A program made the position numbers and the translations under genes. Below are positions 35,939-43,379 of a DNA stretch of 64,000 nt, in pieces (position 1 is the first letter of the stretch; the number at the start of each line of letters is the position of its first letter). The notes beneath the pieces were generated by a model, which was not told the DNA's origin, made no database searches, and saw only the letters and a list, made by a program, of their open reading frames with translations. Source of the stretch: Curtobacterium sp. MCBA15_001. GTDB taxonomy: Bacteria > Actinomycetota > Actinomycetes > Actinomycetales > Microbacteriaceae. The stretch is taken from positions 19,640-83,639 of the forward strand of contig NZ_MJGI01000007.1 of the NCBI RefSeq assembly GCF_001864835.1, written 5' to 3'.

Positions 35939-36056
35939 CCGTGCCGCGCGACATCCCCGCTGTCGTACGACATCGACGGTGTCGTTCCGTCGGACGGAGC
36001 GACGCCGACTCCGTGCCGCGCGACATCCCCGCTGTCGTACGACTTCGACGGTGTCG
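35939..36056. repeat. Duplicated 46-bp unit with paired 12-bp dyads
   Basis: Copies at 35939-35984 and 36011-36056 differ at one base. Each carries two dyads of pattern TGyCGyrCGACA, 19 bp apart: TGCCGCGCGACA (35942, 36014) and TGTCGTACGACA (35961; last base T in the copy at 36033). The latter is a perfect palindrome in copy 1. This looks like a repeated protein-binding site. Confidence 0.65.
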
Positions 36057-36076
36057 CCCGAGTCGCTCGCCCCGCC

Positions 36077-36130
36077 CGAGTCGTTCGAGTCGCTCGAGTC
36101 GCTCGAGTCGTTCGAGCCGTTCGAGCCGCC
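36077..36130. repeat. Six tandem copies of a 9-bp unit
   Basis: Units CGAGTCGTT/CGAGTCGCT/CGAGCCGTT run head to tail, preceded by two degenerate units from 36059. No protein frame is supported here. Confidence 0.65.
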
Positions 36131-36206
36131 CGAGCCCACGGCGACCACCGCCGCCACGCTGACCACGGCCGCCGCGCCGCGCCGCGTCGGCACCGTCGCG
36201 CGCTGG

Positions 36207-37277
36207 TCAGGCGGTCTCGTGCCGCGGGATCTCGAGCCAGAGCGCCACAGAGTCGTCCCCGTCACCGTCCTCGTCGTCGTCCTCGTCCTCGTCCTCGCCG
36301 AGCCCGGCCCCGAGCGCCGCCGACTCGCTCGCCGCCAGGTCGAGGCGCAACCCCACGACGGTGACCGCCGCACCGGACCCCTCGGGCACCGTCCGCACGA
36401 TCACGTTGTCGGCGTCGTGCGCCTGTCGGAGCGCGTCGGCCAGGTGCAGGTGGATGCGACGCAGGTCGTCGACCTCGAGCTCGTCGAGCCCACCGTCGTC
36501 GTGCAGCTGCACCACCGCTCCCCGTCGGCGCAGCCGCATGACCTCGTCACGGACGTCGTCGGAGAGCAGAGAGCGACCTCGGATCTCGTCGCGGATGGCC
36601 TGCTCCAGGTGCAGGCACTCCTCGCGCTCGTCGTCGGTGAGGTCCCCGCAGGAGTCGATGATGCGCTGGAGCATCGGCAGCGCCATCCGCGTGGTCTGGC
36701 TCAGCCGGAACTGCCGCTCGAAGACGTGGGCGTCCTGCGCCGCCTGCCAGTCCGCGGTCTCCTGCTCGGCGCGCATGAAGTCCCGAGTGATGCGCGTCGC
36801 CCGGTTCATCGCCGCGGCGAAGGCGGTGGCGATCGCGACCCACGACAGGCTGCCGACCACGCCGAGCTTGCTGAGCGAACCCGGCCCGGCCCACACGGCG
36901 ACGAAGACGGTCAGGAACAGCACGCCGGCCCAGGCGAAGGGGGCACGCTGCCGCACGACCAGGATCGTCATGAGCGTCCCGATCGCTGCCACCCACCACG
37001 TGGCGTAGCTGGCCTCGTCACCGGGGTCGACCACGGGCGCGGCCACGACGGGCATCGCGATCGCCGTCGCGAGCGCGAAGCACGCGGACCACACCGGCAG
37101 AGCCTGCGCCCGCAGGAACAGCGCCGTCCCGGTGGCGGCCACGTACAGCGCCATGCACGCGATCGCTGGGCCCATGTCGCTCGCGCCGGGCAACGCCGTC
37201 AGCCCGAGCACGAGGTGGTAGACCGAGAACAGCGCGGCGAGACCGGTGGCGATGCCCGCGGGGACGGAGACCTTCAC
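36207..37277 (-). CDS. Membrane sensor-like protein, kinase-related without recognisable ATPase motifs (356 aa)
   Basis: About six to seven helices (GLAALFSVYHLVLGLTALPG through VGSLSWVAIATAFAAAMNRA) are followed by a cytoplasmic helical region resembling the dimerisation part of histidine kinases (RQFRLSQTTRMALPMLQRIIDSCGDLTDDEREECLHLEQAIRDEI). The C-terminal ~100 residues resemble a HATPase fold but lack the N and G boxes. A highly acidic insert (EDEDEDDDEDGDGDD) precedes the end ALWLEIP. The GTG at 37277 overlaps the stop of the kinase gene. It probably partners that kinase. Function is inferred. Confidence 0.65.
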   Translation of the reverse strand: MKVSVPAGIATGLAALFSVYHLVLGLTALPGASDMGPAIACMALYVAATGTALFLRAQALPVWSACFALATAIAMPVVAAPVVDPGDEASYATWWVAAIGTLMTILVVRQRAPFAWAGVLFLTVFVAVWAGPGSLSKLGVVGSLSWVAIATAFAAAMNRATRITRDFMRAEQETADWQAAQDAHVFERQFRLSQTTRMALPMLQRIIDSCGDLTDDEREECLHLEQAIRDEIRGRSLLSDDVRDEVMRLRRRGAVVQLHDDGGLDELEVDDLRRIHLHLADALRQAHDADNVIVRTVPEGSGAAVTVVGLRLDLAASESAALGAGLGEDEDEDDDEDGDGDDSVALWLEIPRHETA

Positions 37278-38503
37278 CGTGCTGCCTCGTCCGGAGCCGG
37301 CCAGGTCAGCACGACGTGCGTGCCGGATCCGGGCGTCGTGTGGATGGTCGCGGTGCCCCCGGCCGAGACGACGCGCTCCAGGATGGACCGTCGGACGCCC
37401 AGCCGCTCGGCGGGGATGGCGTCCTGGTCGAAGCCCGAGCCGTCGTCGCAGACCTCGATGCGGACGACGCCGGCGGTGTGCTCCATCGTCACCCAGCGCG
37501 ACGCCGTCTGCCCGGCGTGCTGCACGCTGTTCACGGCGGCCTGCACCGCGGCGGACGCCAACGCGTCGGCGACGACGGCCGGGACCGTGGCCGTGGCCGA
37601 AGCCGAGGACCGATGACCGGGCCGGACCGTCACCGGGGCCGCCAGCCCCGTCACGGCGTGCGTCACGCGGTCGCGCAGCTCGGTCAGCGACACCGGAGGG
37701 CCGTCCCCCGGGGCGTCGGCCGCGGCGGCGAGGTGGTCGATGGCGTTGCGGGCCATCCGCGCCGCCAACGTCCGGGCGTCCTGGGTGTCGGTCCGCGCGG
37801 CCGACAGCAGCGTCGTCAGCACGCTGTCGTGCACGATCGCGTCGACCTGGATGCGTTCGACCTCGGTGGCGTGCTCGCGGATCGCGTGGGCGTAGCGCCG
37901 GACCGCGGTCGCCTGGGCGGTGTCCACCGTTGCCGCGGCCCGGCGGAGGATGACGATGAGCACGAGGGCCGCACCGCCGAGGATGCCGATGTACGTGCCG
38001 TCGAGGACCGCCCGGAGCACGCCGACGTCGCCGCCGGTCGGGGCGATGCGGATGAGCGCGTAGACCACCGGCACGACCGCGGTGTACACGACCGCACGCC
38101 ACGTCGCGAAGCCCATCGCCGCGGCGACCGTCCCGACGTTGCACACCCACCAGGGCCACGGCTGCTGCGCCTCGAGCGGTCGGACCACCGTGAACGGCCA
38201 GAGCACCAGCACGACGAGGAACAGCAGCGCCGTCGCGATCTGCGCCGGCTGCACGAGCCGTCGGACGAAGACGGAGACACCGACCAGGACGAAGGACACC
38301 GCGAGCACGCACGGCAGCACGACCCCGGCGACGGGGTCGAGGAACGGCAGCTGCGCGACGACCTGCGAGACGTTCGTCGCACCGAACCCGAGGGCGAACA
38401 CCGCCAACAGGATCGCGAACGCACGCTCGACCGAGGCCTGCGACACCGTCGCCCGGACGTTGCGCGCCGGGTCTGCCCCGAACGGCGCGACCTCGGTCGT
38501 CAT
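37274..38503 (-). CDS. Sensor histidine kinase, NarL-type partner (409 aa)
   Basis: Six to seven membrane helices (to about residue 187), a phospho-acceptor region IQVDAIVHDSVLTTLLSAA with His225, and a HATPase domain with AAVNSVQHAG (N box) and IEVCDDGSGFDQDAI (G1 box), ending GTHVVLTWP. It should phosphorylate the response regulator encoded just upstream. The ATG at 38503 was chosen; an in-frame GTG at 38530 is an alternative. The stop overlaps the second membrane protein (GTGA). Confidence 0.85.
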   Translation of the reverse strand: MTTEVAPFGADPARNVRATVSQASVERAFAILLAVFALGFGATNVSQVVAQLPFLDPVAGVVLPCVLAVSFVLVGVSVFVRRLVQPAQIATALLFLVVLVLWPFTVVRPLEAQQPWPWWVCNVGTVAAAMGFATWRAVVYTAVVPVVYALIRIAPTGGDVGVLRAVLDGTYIGILGGAALVLIVILRRAAATVDTAQATAVRRYAHAIREHATEVERIQVDAIVHDSVLTTLLSAARTDTQDARTLAARMARNAIDHLAAAADAPGDGPPVSLTELRDRVTHAVTGLAAPVTVRPGHRSSASATATVPAVVADALASAAVQAAVNSVQHAGQTASRWVTMEHTAGVVRIEVCDDGSGFDQDAIPAERLGVRRSILERVVSAGGTATIHTTPGSGTHVVLTWPAPDEAAR

Positions 38504-38540
38504 CGGACCGCTGCCGTGCGTGGACGGCACATGGTGGGGC

Positions 38541-39257
38541 TCAGCGCCCGTCGGCGTCGGGGTCGATGCCCGAGTCCAGGCCCGGCAGGATGCCGTCCTC
38601 GACCGCACGCCGGAGCAGGTCGACCTTGGTCGGCGCGGGACGCCCGACCTCGACGTACTTCACGCGGATGCGGTCGAGGTACTCACGCGCGGTGGAGTAC
38701 CCGATGCCGAGCTGCTGGGCCGCGAGCTTGAGCGGCAGGCCCGATGCGTAGAGGTGCAGGATCTCGCGTTCTCGACGGCCGAGCTGCGCCTTGGCGAAGT
38801 CCCGGTCCGCGTCGATGGCGCTCGCCCACTCGAGGTTGTTCAGCACGTCACCCCGTGCCACCGTGGCGACGGCTGCCATCACGGTCTTGGTCGCGGACGA
38901 CTTCGGGATGACCCCGGCGGCCCCTGCCGCCAGTGCCTCACGCACGTTCGCCACCCGGTCGGCGATGCTGTGGACCAGGACGGCGGAGCCGGTGCCCTGG
39001 ACGCCCTTGACGTTCTCGGTGACGGTCGAGCCGTCGCCCAGCGACAGGTCGAGGACCACGACGTCGACCTCGCGCCCGTCGAGGTCCCGGATGTACTCCG
39101 GCACGCTCGCCGCGGTCAGCACGACCTCGAACCCCTCGTTCTGGCACGCCGCCTGGATCCCGAGACGCACGGACTCGTGGTCGTCGACGATCGCGACGCG
39201 GACGGGCCTGGTGGCCACTCCGGTCGTCCCTGCTGTGGTGGTCGTTTCTGCTGGCAC
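38541..39257 (-). CDS. NarL/FixJ-family response regulator (238 aa)
   Basis: Receiver domain: VRVAIVDDHESVRLG with acidic pocket, phospho-acceptor D70 in VVVLDLSLGDG, and the Lys in GVIPKSSATKTV. C-terminal LuxR-type helix-turn-helix: LGRREREILHLYASGLPLKLAAQQLGIGYSTAREYLDRIRVKY. The GTG at 39257 has GAGAGG 5 nt upstream; a longer start at 39311 is possible. First gene of a three-gene operon with the kinase and the sensor-like protein. Confidence 0.88.
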   Translation of the reverse strand: MPAETTTTAGTTGVATRPVRVAIVDDHESVRLGIQAACQNEGFEVVLTAASVPEYIRDLDGREVDVVVLDLSLGDGSTVTENVKGVQGTGSAVLVHSIADRVANVREALAAGAAGVIPKSSATKTVMAAVATVARGDVLNNLEWASAIDADRDFAKAQLGRREREILHLYASGLPLKLAAQQLGIGYSTAREYLDRIRVKYVEVGRPAPTKVDLLRRAVEDGILPGLDSGIDPDADGR

Positions 39258-39314
39258 GGTGACCTCTCGTTCCGACGGGCCCGGCCCCTGAAACCGGGTT
39301 GCCGTCAGCAACCA

Positions 39315-39320
39315 ACAATA
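39315..39320 (-). promoter_or_regulatory. Candidate -10 box (TATTGT) for the two-component operon
   Basis: TATTGT in an AT-richer patch of the 93-bp gap after the RNA methyltransferase gene, about 60 nt upstream of the response regulator GTG. Confidence 0.4.
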
Positions 39321-39350
39321 CCCAGTCGGTCGGCCTCCGACGCCCCCCGA

Positions 39351-40610
39351 TCAGGCGATGGGGACGAGTCGCGCCACGGCCTCCATGTGGTGCGTGTGGG
39401 GGAACAGGTCGAAGGCCCGGAGCGCTTCGAGCCGGTAGCCCAGATCGGCGAACGTGGCGACGTCCCGGGCCAACGCGACCGGGTCGCAGGCGACGTACAC
39501 GACCTGTGCGGGCTGCAGTGCGGCCACCTGCACGACGACCTCGCGACCCGCTCCGGCGCGGGGCGGGTCGAGCACGACCGTGCCCGCCCGGAAGCGCTGC
39601 TTCTCGGTGGGCGACGCCGTGGACGCCGTCCGGGACAGCCACCGGTCGACGCGGGCGGTCTCCGCGCGGGCACCGATCCACTCCGACAGGTTCTCCTGCG
39701 CGTGCTCGGTCGCACGGCTCGAGCTCTCGACGCTCGTGATGCGGGCCTTGGGGCCGACCAGGTCCCCGAGCGCTGCGGCGAGGAGCCCGACACCGCCGTA
39801 CAGGTCCAGGTGCGCACCCTCGGGGTCGAGTCGCTCACGGTCGACCAGGTCCTGCACCGCCTCTGTCAGCACGGCCGCGGCGGCGTGGTGCACCTGCCAG
39901 AACCCGGTGTCGTCGACCTGGAACGTCCGTTCGCCGGCGGTCTCGGTGACGACCGTCGGCTTCTGGTCGTCGATGACCAGGCGTGCCGCACCGGCGTCGC
40001 TCGGCGCGAGGACGTCCACGACCGACGCACCGGGCATCGCACCGCGGCCGAGCGGCGCGATCTGCTGCACCGCCGCGGTGGCCAGCGGCAGCGACTGCAC
40101 CGGGACGACGTCGTGCGACCGGGCGGCGAACGGACCGGCTGTGCCGTCCTCGTCGACGTGCAGACGGACGCGGGTGCGCCAGCCGAGGCCGTTCACGGCG
40201 TCGTCACCCGGCGCGGCCTCGACCACGACGTCGTGACCGAGCACCTCGGCCAGGTCCAGGTGCGCGAAACGGGAGAAGGAGTCGACCAGGACGTCGTGCT
40301 TGAGCGTGCGCTGGTGTGCGAGGGCGATGTGCCCGAACTCGGCGCCTCCCGGGCGGACGGCGGGGTCGCGATCGAGACCGGCCTCCGGCCAGACGTGGTC
40401 CACGCGGTGCTCGCTCGGCGTGATGACGCTCACGGTGTCGGCGCGCCAGAACGACTTCTTGCGGTCCTCGGTCACCCGCGCGACGACCCGCTCCCCGGGG
40501 ATCGCGTCCGAGACGAAGACCACGCGGCCGTCGTGTCGTGCGACCGAGATGCCCCCGTGGGCGATCCCGGTGATGTCGAGCTCGAGCAGCGTTCCGACGG
40601 ATTCACCCAT
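39351..40610 (-). CDS. TrmA/RlmD-family 5-methyluridine RNA methyltransferase, without Fe-S cysteines (419 aa)
   Basis: An N-terminal TRAM-like domain (ELDITGIAHGGISVARHDGRVVFVSDAIPGERV) precedes an SAM-dependent methyltransferase domain: HLDLYGGVGLLAAALGD (SAM loop), VVLDPPRAGAGREV, and VYVACDPVALARD with the nucleophilic Cys. Where RlmD enzymes have a 4Fe-4S Cys cluster (CGGC), this protein reads RPGGAEFGHI, with no cysteine. Target RNA base is unknown. The ATG at 40610 is only 14 bp from the divergent maf start. Confidence 0.85.
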   Translation of the reverse strand: MGESVGTLLELDITGIAHGGISVARHDGRVVFVSDAIPGERVVARVTEDRKKSFWRADTVSVITPSEHRVDHVWPEAGLDRDPAVRPGGAEFGHIALAHQRTLKHDVLVDSFSRFAHLDLAEVLGHDVVVEAAPGDDAVNGLGWRTRVRLHVDEDGTAGPFAARSHDVVPVQSLPLATAAVQQIAPLGRGAMPGASVVDVLAPSDAGAARLVIDDQKPTVVTETAGERTFQVDDTGFWQVHHAAAAVLTEAVQDLVDRERLDPEGAHLDLYGGVGLLAAALGDLVGPKARITSVESSSRATEHAQENLSEWIGARAETARVDRWLSRTASTASPTEKQRFRAGTVVLDPPRAGAGREVVVQVAALQPAQVVYVACDPVALARDVATFADLGYRLEALRAFDLFPHTHHMEAVARLVPIA

Positions 40611-40624
40611 GGTTCGATGTTCCC

Positions 40625-41404
40625 ATGCGTCTGTACCTCGCGAGTACCTCCCCCGCCCGCCGCGCGCTCCTCGCCCAGTCCGGGATCGAGCCGGTCCTCG
40701 TCGCCCCGGGGGTCGACGAGGACGCCGCGGCCGCAGCCGCCGCCCAGACGCTCGGGCGCGCCCTGACCGGTCCGGAGCTCGTGTCGCTGCTCGCGGTCGC
40801 GAAGGTGTCGGCCGTCGCGGACGCGGCCGTCGCGGGGTCACCGGTCGACGGCATCGTCTTCGGGGGCGACTCCGCATTCGAGGTCGACGGGCAGCTGTAC
40901 GGCAAGCCCCACGACCCCGAGGTCGCCCGGAACCGCTGGCGGCAGATGCTGGCCGCCGGCGGCGGGACGCTGTGGAGCGGGCACTGCGTCGTCGACCGGC
41001 GCCGGGACCTGGACCCCACCACCCACCGGCCTGGAGGCTCGGATCCAGCCCGCACCGAGCCTCCCGTCCGTCCCGGCGCCGGTCTCGGGCCGTGGGCCGG
41101 TGCGGTCAGCGACGTCGCGCCCGGCGGATCCGCACTCGCCGTGGACGGCGACCGCGTGGTCGCCGTGGACAGCGCGGTGCTGACCTTCGCCGACGACGTG
41201 TCGGCGGACGAGATCGACGCCTACGTGGCGACGGGTGAGCCCCTCGAGGTGGCCGGCGCGTTCACCATCGACGGCCGGGCGGCCGCGTACATCACCCGGA
41301 TCGACGGTGCACCCTCGGCCGTCGTCGGGCTGTCACTCCCGGTGCTCCGCACGATGCTGCTGCAGGGGTTCGGCGTCCGGTGGCACGACCTCTGGGCACT
41401 GTAG
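40625..41404 (+). CDS. maf: Maf-family nucleotide pyrophosphatase with internal insert (259 aa)
   Basis: A house-cleaning nucleoside triphosphate pyrophosphatase family that hydrolyses dTTP/UTP or modified pyrimidine nucleotides. LYLASTSPARRALL, GDSAFEVDGQLYGKP and EVAGAFTIDGRAAAYITRIDG are family motifs; usual length is ~200. The extra ~40 residues lie at about 126-165, between SGHCVVD and VAVDSAVLTFAD, and are Pro/Arg/Gly-rich. The DNA encoding residues 137-147 is a perfect hairpin (41033-41064). Position next to the carboxylase alpha chain is the standard actinobacterial order. Confidence 0.88.
   Translation: MRLYLASTSPARRALLAQSGIEPVLVAPGVDEDAAAAAAAQTLGRALTGPELVSLLAVAKVSAVADAAVAGSPVDGIVFGGDSAFEVDGQLYGKPHDPEVARNRWRQMLAAGGGTLWSGHCVVDRRRDLDPTTHRPGGSDPARTEPPVRPGAGLGPWAGAVSDVAPGGSALAVDGDRVVAVDSAVLTFADDVSADEIDAYVATGEPLEVAGAFTIDGRAAAYITRIDGAPSAVVGLSLPVLRTMLLQGFGVRWHDLWAL
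41033..41064. repeat. Dispersed hairpin element, copy inside maf
   Basis: Arms GGAGGCTCGG and CCGAGCCTCC, 10 bp and perfect, enclose a 12-nt loop. The same geometry recurs at 49011. It encodes part of the extra loop of Maf. Confidence 0.7.
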
Positions 41405-41405
41405 A

Positions 41406-41440
41406 CATCCACACTGGTTCGGCGTCGTTCTTTGTGGATG
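41406..41440. terminator. Inverted repeat after maf
   Basis: CATCCACA (41406-41413) and TGTGGATG (41433-41440) are perfect 8-bp arms separated by 19 nt, starting just after the maf stop. It may end the maf transcript or be part of the regulatory region of the next gene. Confidence 0.4.
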
Positions 41441-41447
41441 CCGGTCA

Positions 41448-41470
41448 ATTCGTGCTCCCGCAGCACGAAT
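41448..41470. promoter_or_regulatory. Operator-like palindrome at the carboxylase alpha-chain promoter
   Basis: ATTCGTGCT (41448-41456) and AGCACGAAT (41462-41470) are perfect 9-bp arms with a 5-nt spacer. The right arm abuts the -10 box TACGCT, so a bound protein would block RNA polymerase. BirA here has no DNA-binding domain, so another regulator is expected. Confidence 0.65.
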
Positions 41471-41475
41471 ACGCT
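41470..41475 (+). promoter_or_regulatory. -10 box (TACGCT) for the carboxylase alpha chain
   Basis: TACGCT ends 8 nt before the ATG at 41484 with no ribosome site between: leaderless-type promoter. Confidence 0.6.
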
Positions 41476-41483
41476 GACTTACC

Positions 41484-43265
41484 ATGCCCCGTATCAGCAA
41501 GGTCCTCATCGCGAACCGCGGCGAGATCGCCGTCCGCATCATCCGCGCGGCCCGCGATGCTGGAAAGGCCTCGGTCGCGGTCTACGCCGACCAGGACCGT
41601 GACGCCCTGCACGCCCGCCTCGCTGACGAGGCGTACGCGCTGAACGGCACCACCAGCGCGGACACCTACCTGGTGATCGACAAGATCATCTCGGTCGCCC
41701 GCCGCTCCGGTGCCGATGCCGTGCACCCCGGCTACGGCTTCCTGGCCGAGAACGCCGACTTCGCCCGCGCCGTCATCGACGCCGGGCTGGTCTGGATCGG
41801 CCCGTCGCCTGAATCCATCGAACGGCTGGGCGACAAGGTCTCGGCACGCCACGTGGCCGAGAAGGTGGGCGCGCCGCTTGCTCCGGGGACCATCGAGCCC
41901 GTCCAGGACGTCTCCGAGGTCTTCGACTTCGTCGACCAGGTCGGGCTGCCCGTCGCGATCAAGGCCGCGTTCGGCGGTGGCGGTCGTGGTCTCAAGGTGG
42001 TGCGCTCGCGCGACCAGGTCGAGGAGCTCTTCGAGTCGGCGACGCGCGAGGCGATCGCGGCGTTCGGTCGTGGCGAGTGCTTCGTCGAGAAGTACCTCGA
42101 CAAGCCGCGCCACGTCGAGACCCAGTGCCTGGCCGACGAGCACGGCAACGTCGTCATCGTCTCCACCCGCGACTGCTCGCTGCAGCGTCGCCACCAGAAG
42201 CTCGTCGAAGAGGCCCCTGCGCCGTACATCACGCCCGCGCAGCACGACCGGCTGTACGAGTCGTCGAAGGCGATCCTGCGTGAGGTCGGCTACGTCGGTG
42301 CGGGCACCTGCGAGTTCCTCATCGGGGCCGACGGCACCGTGTCCTTCCTCGAGGTGAACACCCGCCTGCAGGTCGAGCACTGCGTGTCCGAAGAGGTCAC
42401 CGGCATCGACCTCGTGCGCGAGCAGTTCCGCATCGCCGAGGGCGGCACGCTCGACTACGACGACCCCACGCCGCGGGGTCACTCGTTCGAGTTCCGCATC
42501 AACGGCGAGGACGCCGGGCGCAACTTCTTCCCGGCGCCCGGTCCCGTGCACGTGTTCAACGCCCCGTCGGGCCCCGGCGTCCGCGTCGACTCCGGCGTCG
42601 TGTCCGGCGACGTGGTGTCCGGCTCGTTCGACTCGATGCTCGCGAAGCTCATCGTCACCGGTGCGACCCGCGCCGAGGCACTGGAACGCGCGCGTCGTGC
42701 CCTCGCCGAGTTCGAGGTCGCCGGGCTCCCCACCGTCATCCCGTTCCACCGTGCCGTGGTGTCCGACCCGGCGTTCGCGACCTCCGACGACGAGCCGTTC
42801 AGCGTGTACACGCAGTGGATCGAGACCGACTTCGTCAACGAGATCCCGGCGTGGAGCGGCTCCCCCGAGGAACTGCCCGCTCCGGCGTCGCGCGACACCG
42901 TCGTGGTCGAGGTCCAGGGCAAGCGCATCGAGGTCACCATGCCGTCGATCGTCGGCGGGGGCGCTGCCGGCGCCACGGGTCGACGTCCCGCCGGTCCCTC
43001 CGCTCCCCCGCGTCGCCGTACCTCGGCGGTCCGTGGCGGGTTGGCGTCCTCCGGTGCCGCGGTGACCTCGCCGATGCAGGCCACCGTGGTGAAGCTCGCG
43101 GTCGCCGAGGGTGACACCGTGGTGAAGGGCGACCTGCTCGTCGTGCTCGAGGCCATGAAGATGGAACAGCCCGTGCAGGCCCACAAGGACGGCGTCGTCA
43201 CCGGGCTGAACGCCCCCGTCGGCCAGACGATCTCGTCCGGCCACGTCCTGCTCGAGCTCGCGTAG
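41484..43265 (+). CDS. accA3: Acyl-CoA carboxylase alpha chain: biotin carboxylase plus biotin carrier (AccA3 type, 593 aa)
   Basis: ATP-dependent carboxylation of its own biotin, for malonyl- and methylmalonyl-CoA production. Biotin carboxylase: [36 protein letters not shown]-grasp loop [53 protein letters not shown]. After a Pro/Arg linker the carrier domain ends with EAMKMEQP, biotin acceptor Lys at about residue 559. Partner chains are at 33524 and 35130. The promoter carries a palindrome, so expression is probably controlled. Confidence 0.96.
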   Translation: MPRISKVLIANRGEIAVRIIRAARDAGKASVAVYADQDRDALHARLADEAYALNGTTSADTYLVIDKIISVARRSGADAVHPGYGFLAENADFARAVIDAGLVWIGPSPESIERLGDKVSARHVAEKVGAPLAPGTIEPVQDVSEVFDFVDQVGLPVAIKAAFGGGGRGLKVVRSRDQVEELFESATREAIAAFGRGECFVEKYLDKPRHVETQCLADEHGNVVIVSTRDCSLQRRHQKLVEEAPAPYITPAQHDRLYESSKAILREVGYVGAGTCEFLIGADGTVSFLEVNTRLQVEHCVSEEVTGIDLVREQFRIAEGGTLDYDDPTPRGHSFEFRINGEDAGRNFFPAPGPVHVFNAPSGPGVRVDSGVVSGDVVSGSFDSMLAKLIVTGATRAEALERARRALAEFEVAGLPTVIPFHRAVVSDPAFATSDDEPFSVYTQWIETDFVNEIPAWSGSPEELPAPASRDTVVVEVQGKRIEVTMPSIVGGGAAGATGRRPAGPSAPPRRRTSAVRGGLASSGAAVTSPMQATVVKLAVAEGDTVVKGDLLVVLEAMKMEQPVQAHKDGVVTGLNAPVGQTISSGHVLLELA

Positions 43266-43312
43266 CGGCTGCCCTGGCGCGCGGCGCTGGCGCGCGGCGC
43301 GTCCGCCTGACC

Positions 43313-43379
43313 GCGTCGCACCCCCACACGAACATCGCACCCCGTCACACCGGGGTGCGATGTTCGTCACAGGGTGCGA
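43313..43379. repeat. 67-bp flanking repeat, copy 1, with 17-bp-arm hairpin (43328-43367)
   Basis: This copy starts GCGTCGCACCCCCACACG and ends CAGGGTGCGA, like copy 2 at 44428-44494, in the same orientation. Arms 43328-43344 and 43351-43367 are perfect complements with a 6-nt loop. It lies between the convergent alpha-chain and nuclease-like genes and contains the last codons (RTL) and stop of the latter. Confidence 0.85.

Larger units (their letters stand above)
35385..36206. other. 822-bp gene-free, repeat-rich region
   Basis: No reading frame here has convincing protein character on either strand. The region holds 17-bp tandem repeats (35411-35461), an AT-richer centre (~35630-35790) with candidate boxes, a 16-bp-arm hairpin (35804-35837), iterated CCGTTCCCGG-type blocks (35835-35880), a duplicated 46-bp dyad unit (35939-36056) and 9-bp repeats (36077-36130). 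It separates accE from the convergent sensor operon. Confidence 0.7.

Noticed and set aside
35385..36206. CRISPR array
   Set aside because: The repeats are adjacent tandem or two-copy units without regular spacers, and no cas gene is near.
35735..36373. Minus-strand frame with Ser/Asp/Asn/Gly repeats
   Set aside because: The repeat is a 9-bp DNA array, the rest is Arg-rich, and the frame overlaps the sensor-like gene in another frame; no start signal was found.
41448..41470. BirA operator
   Set aside because: The local BirA lacks a DNA-binding domain, so the palindrome needs another regulator.
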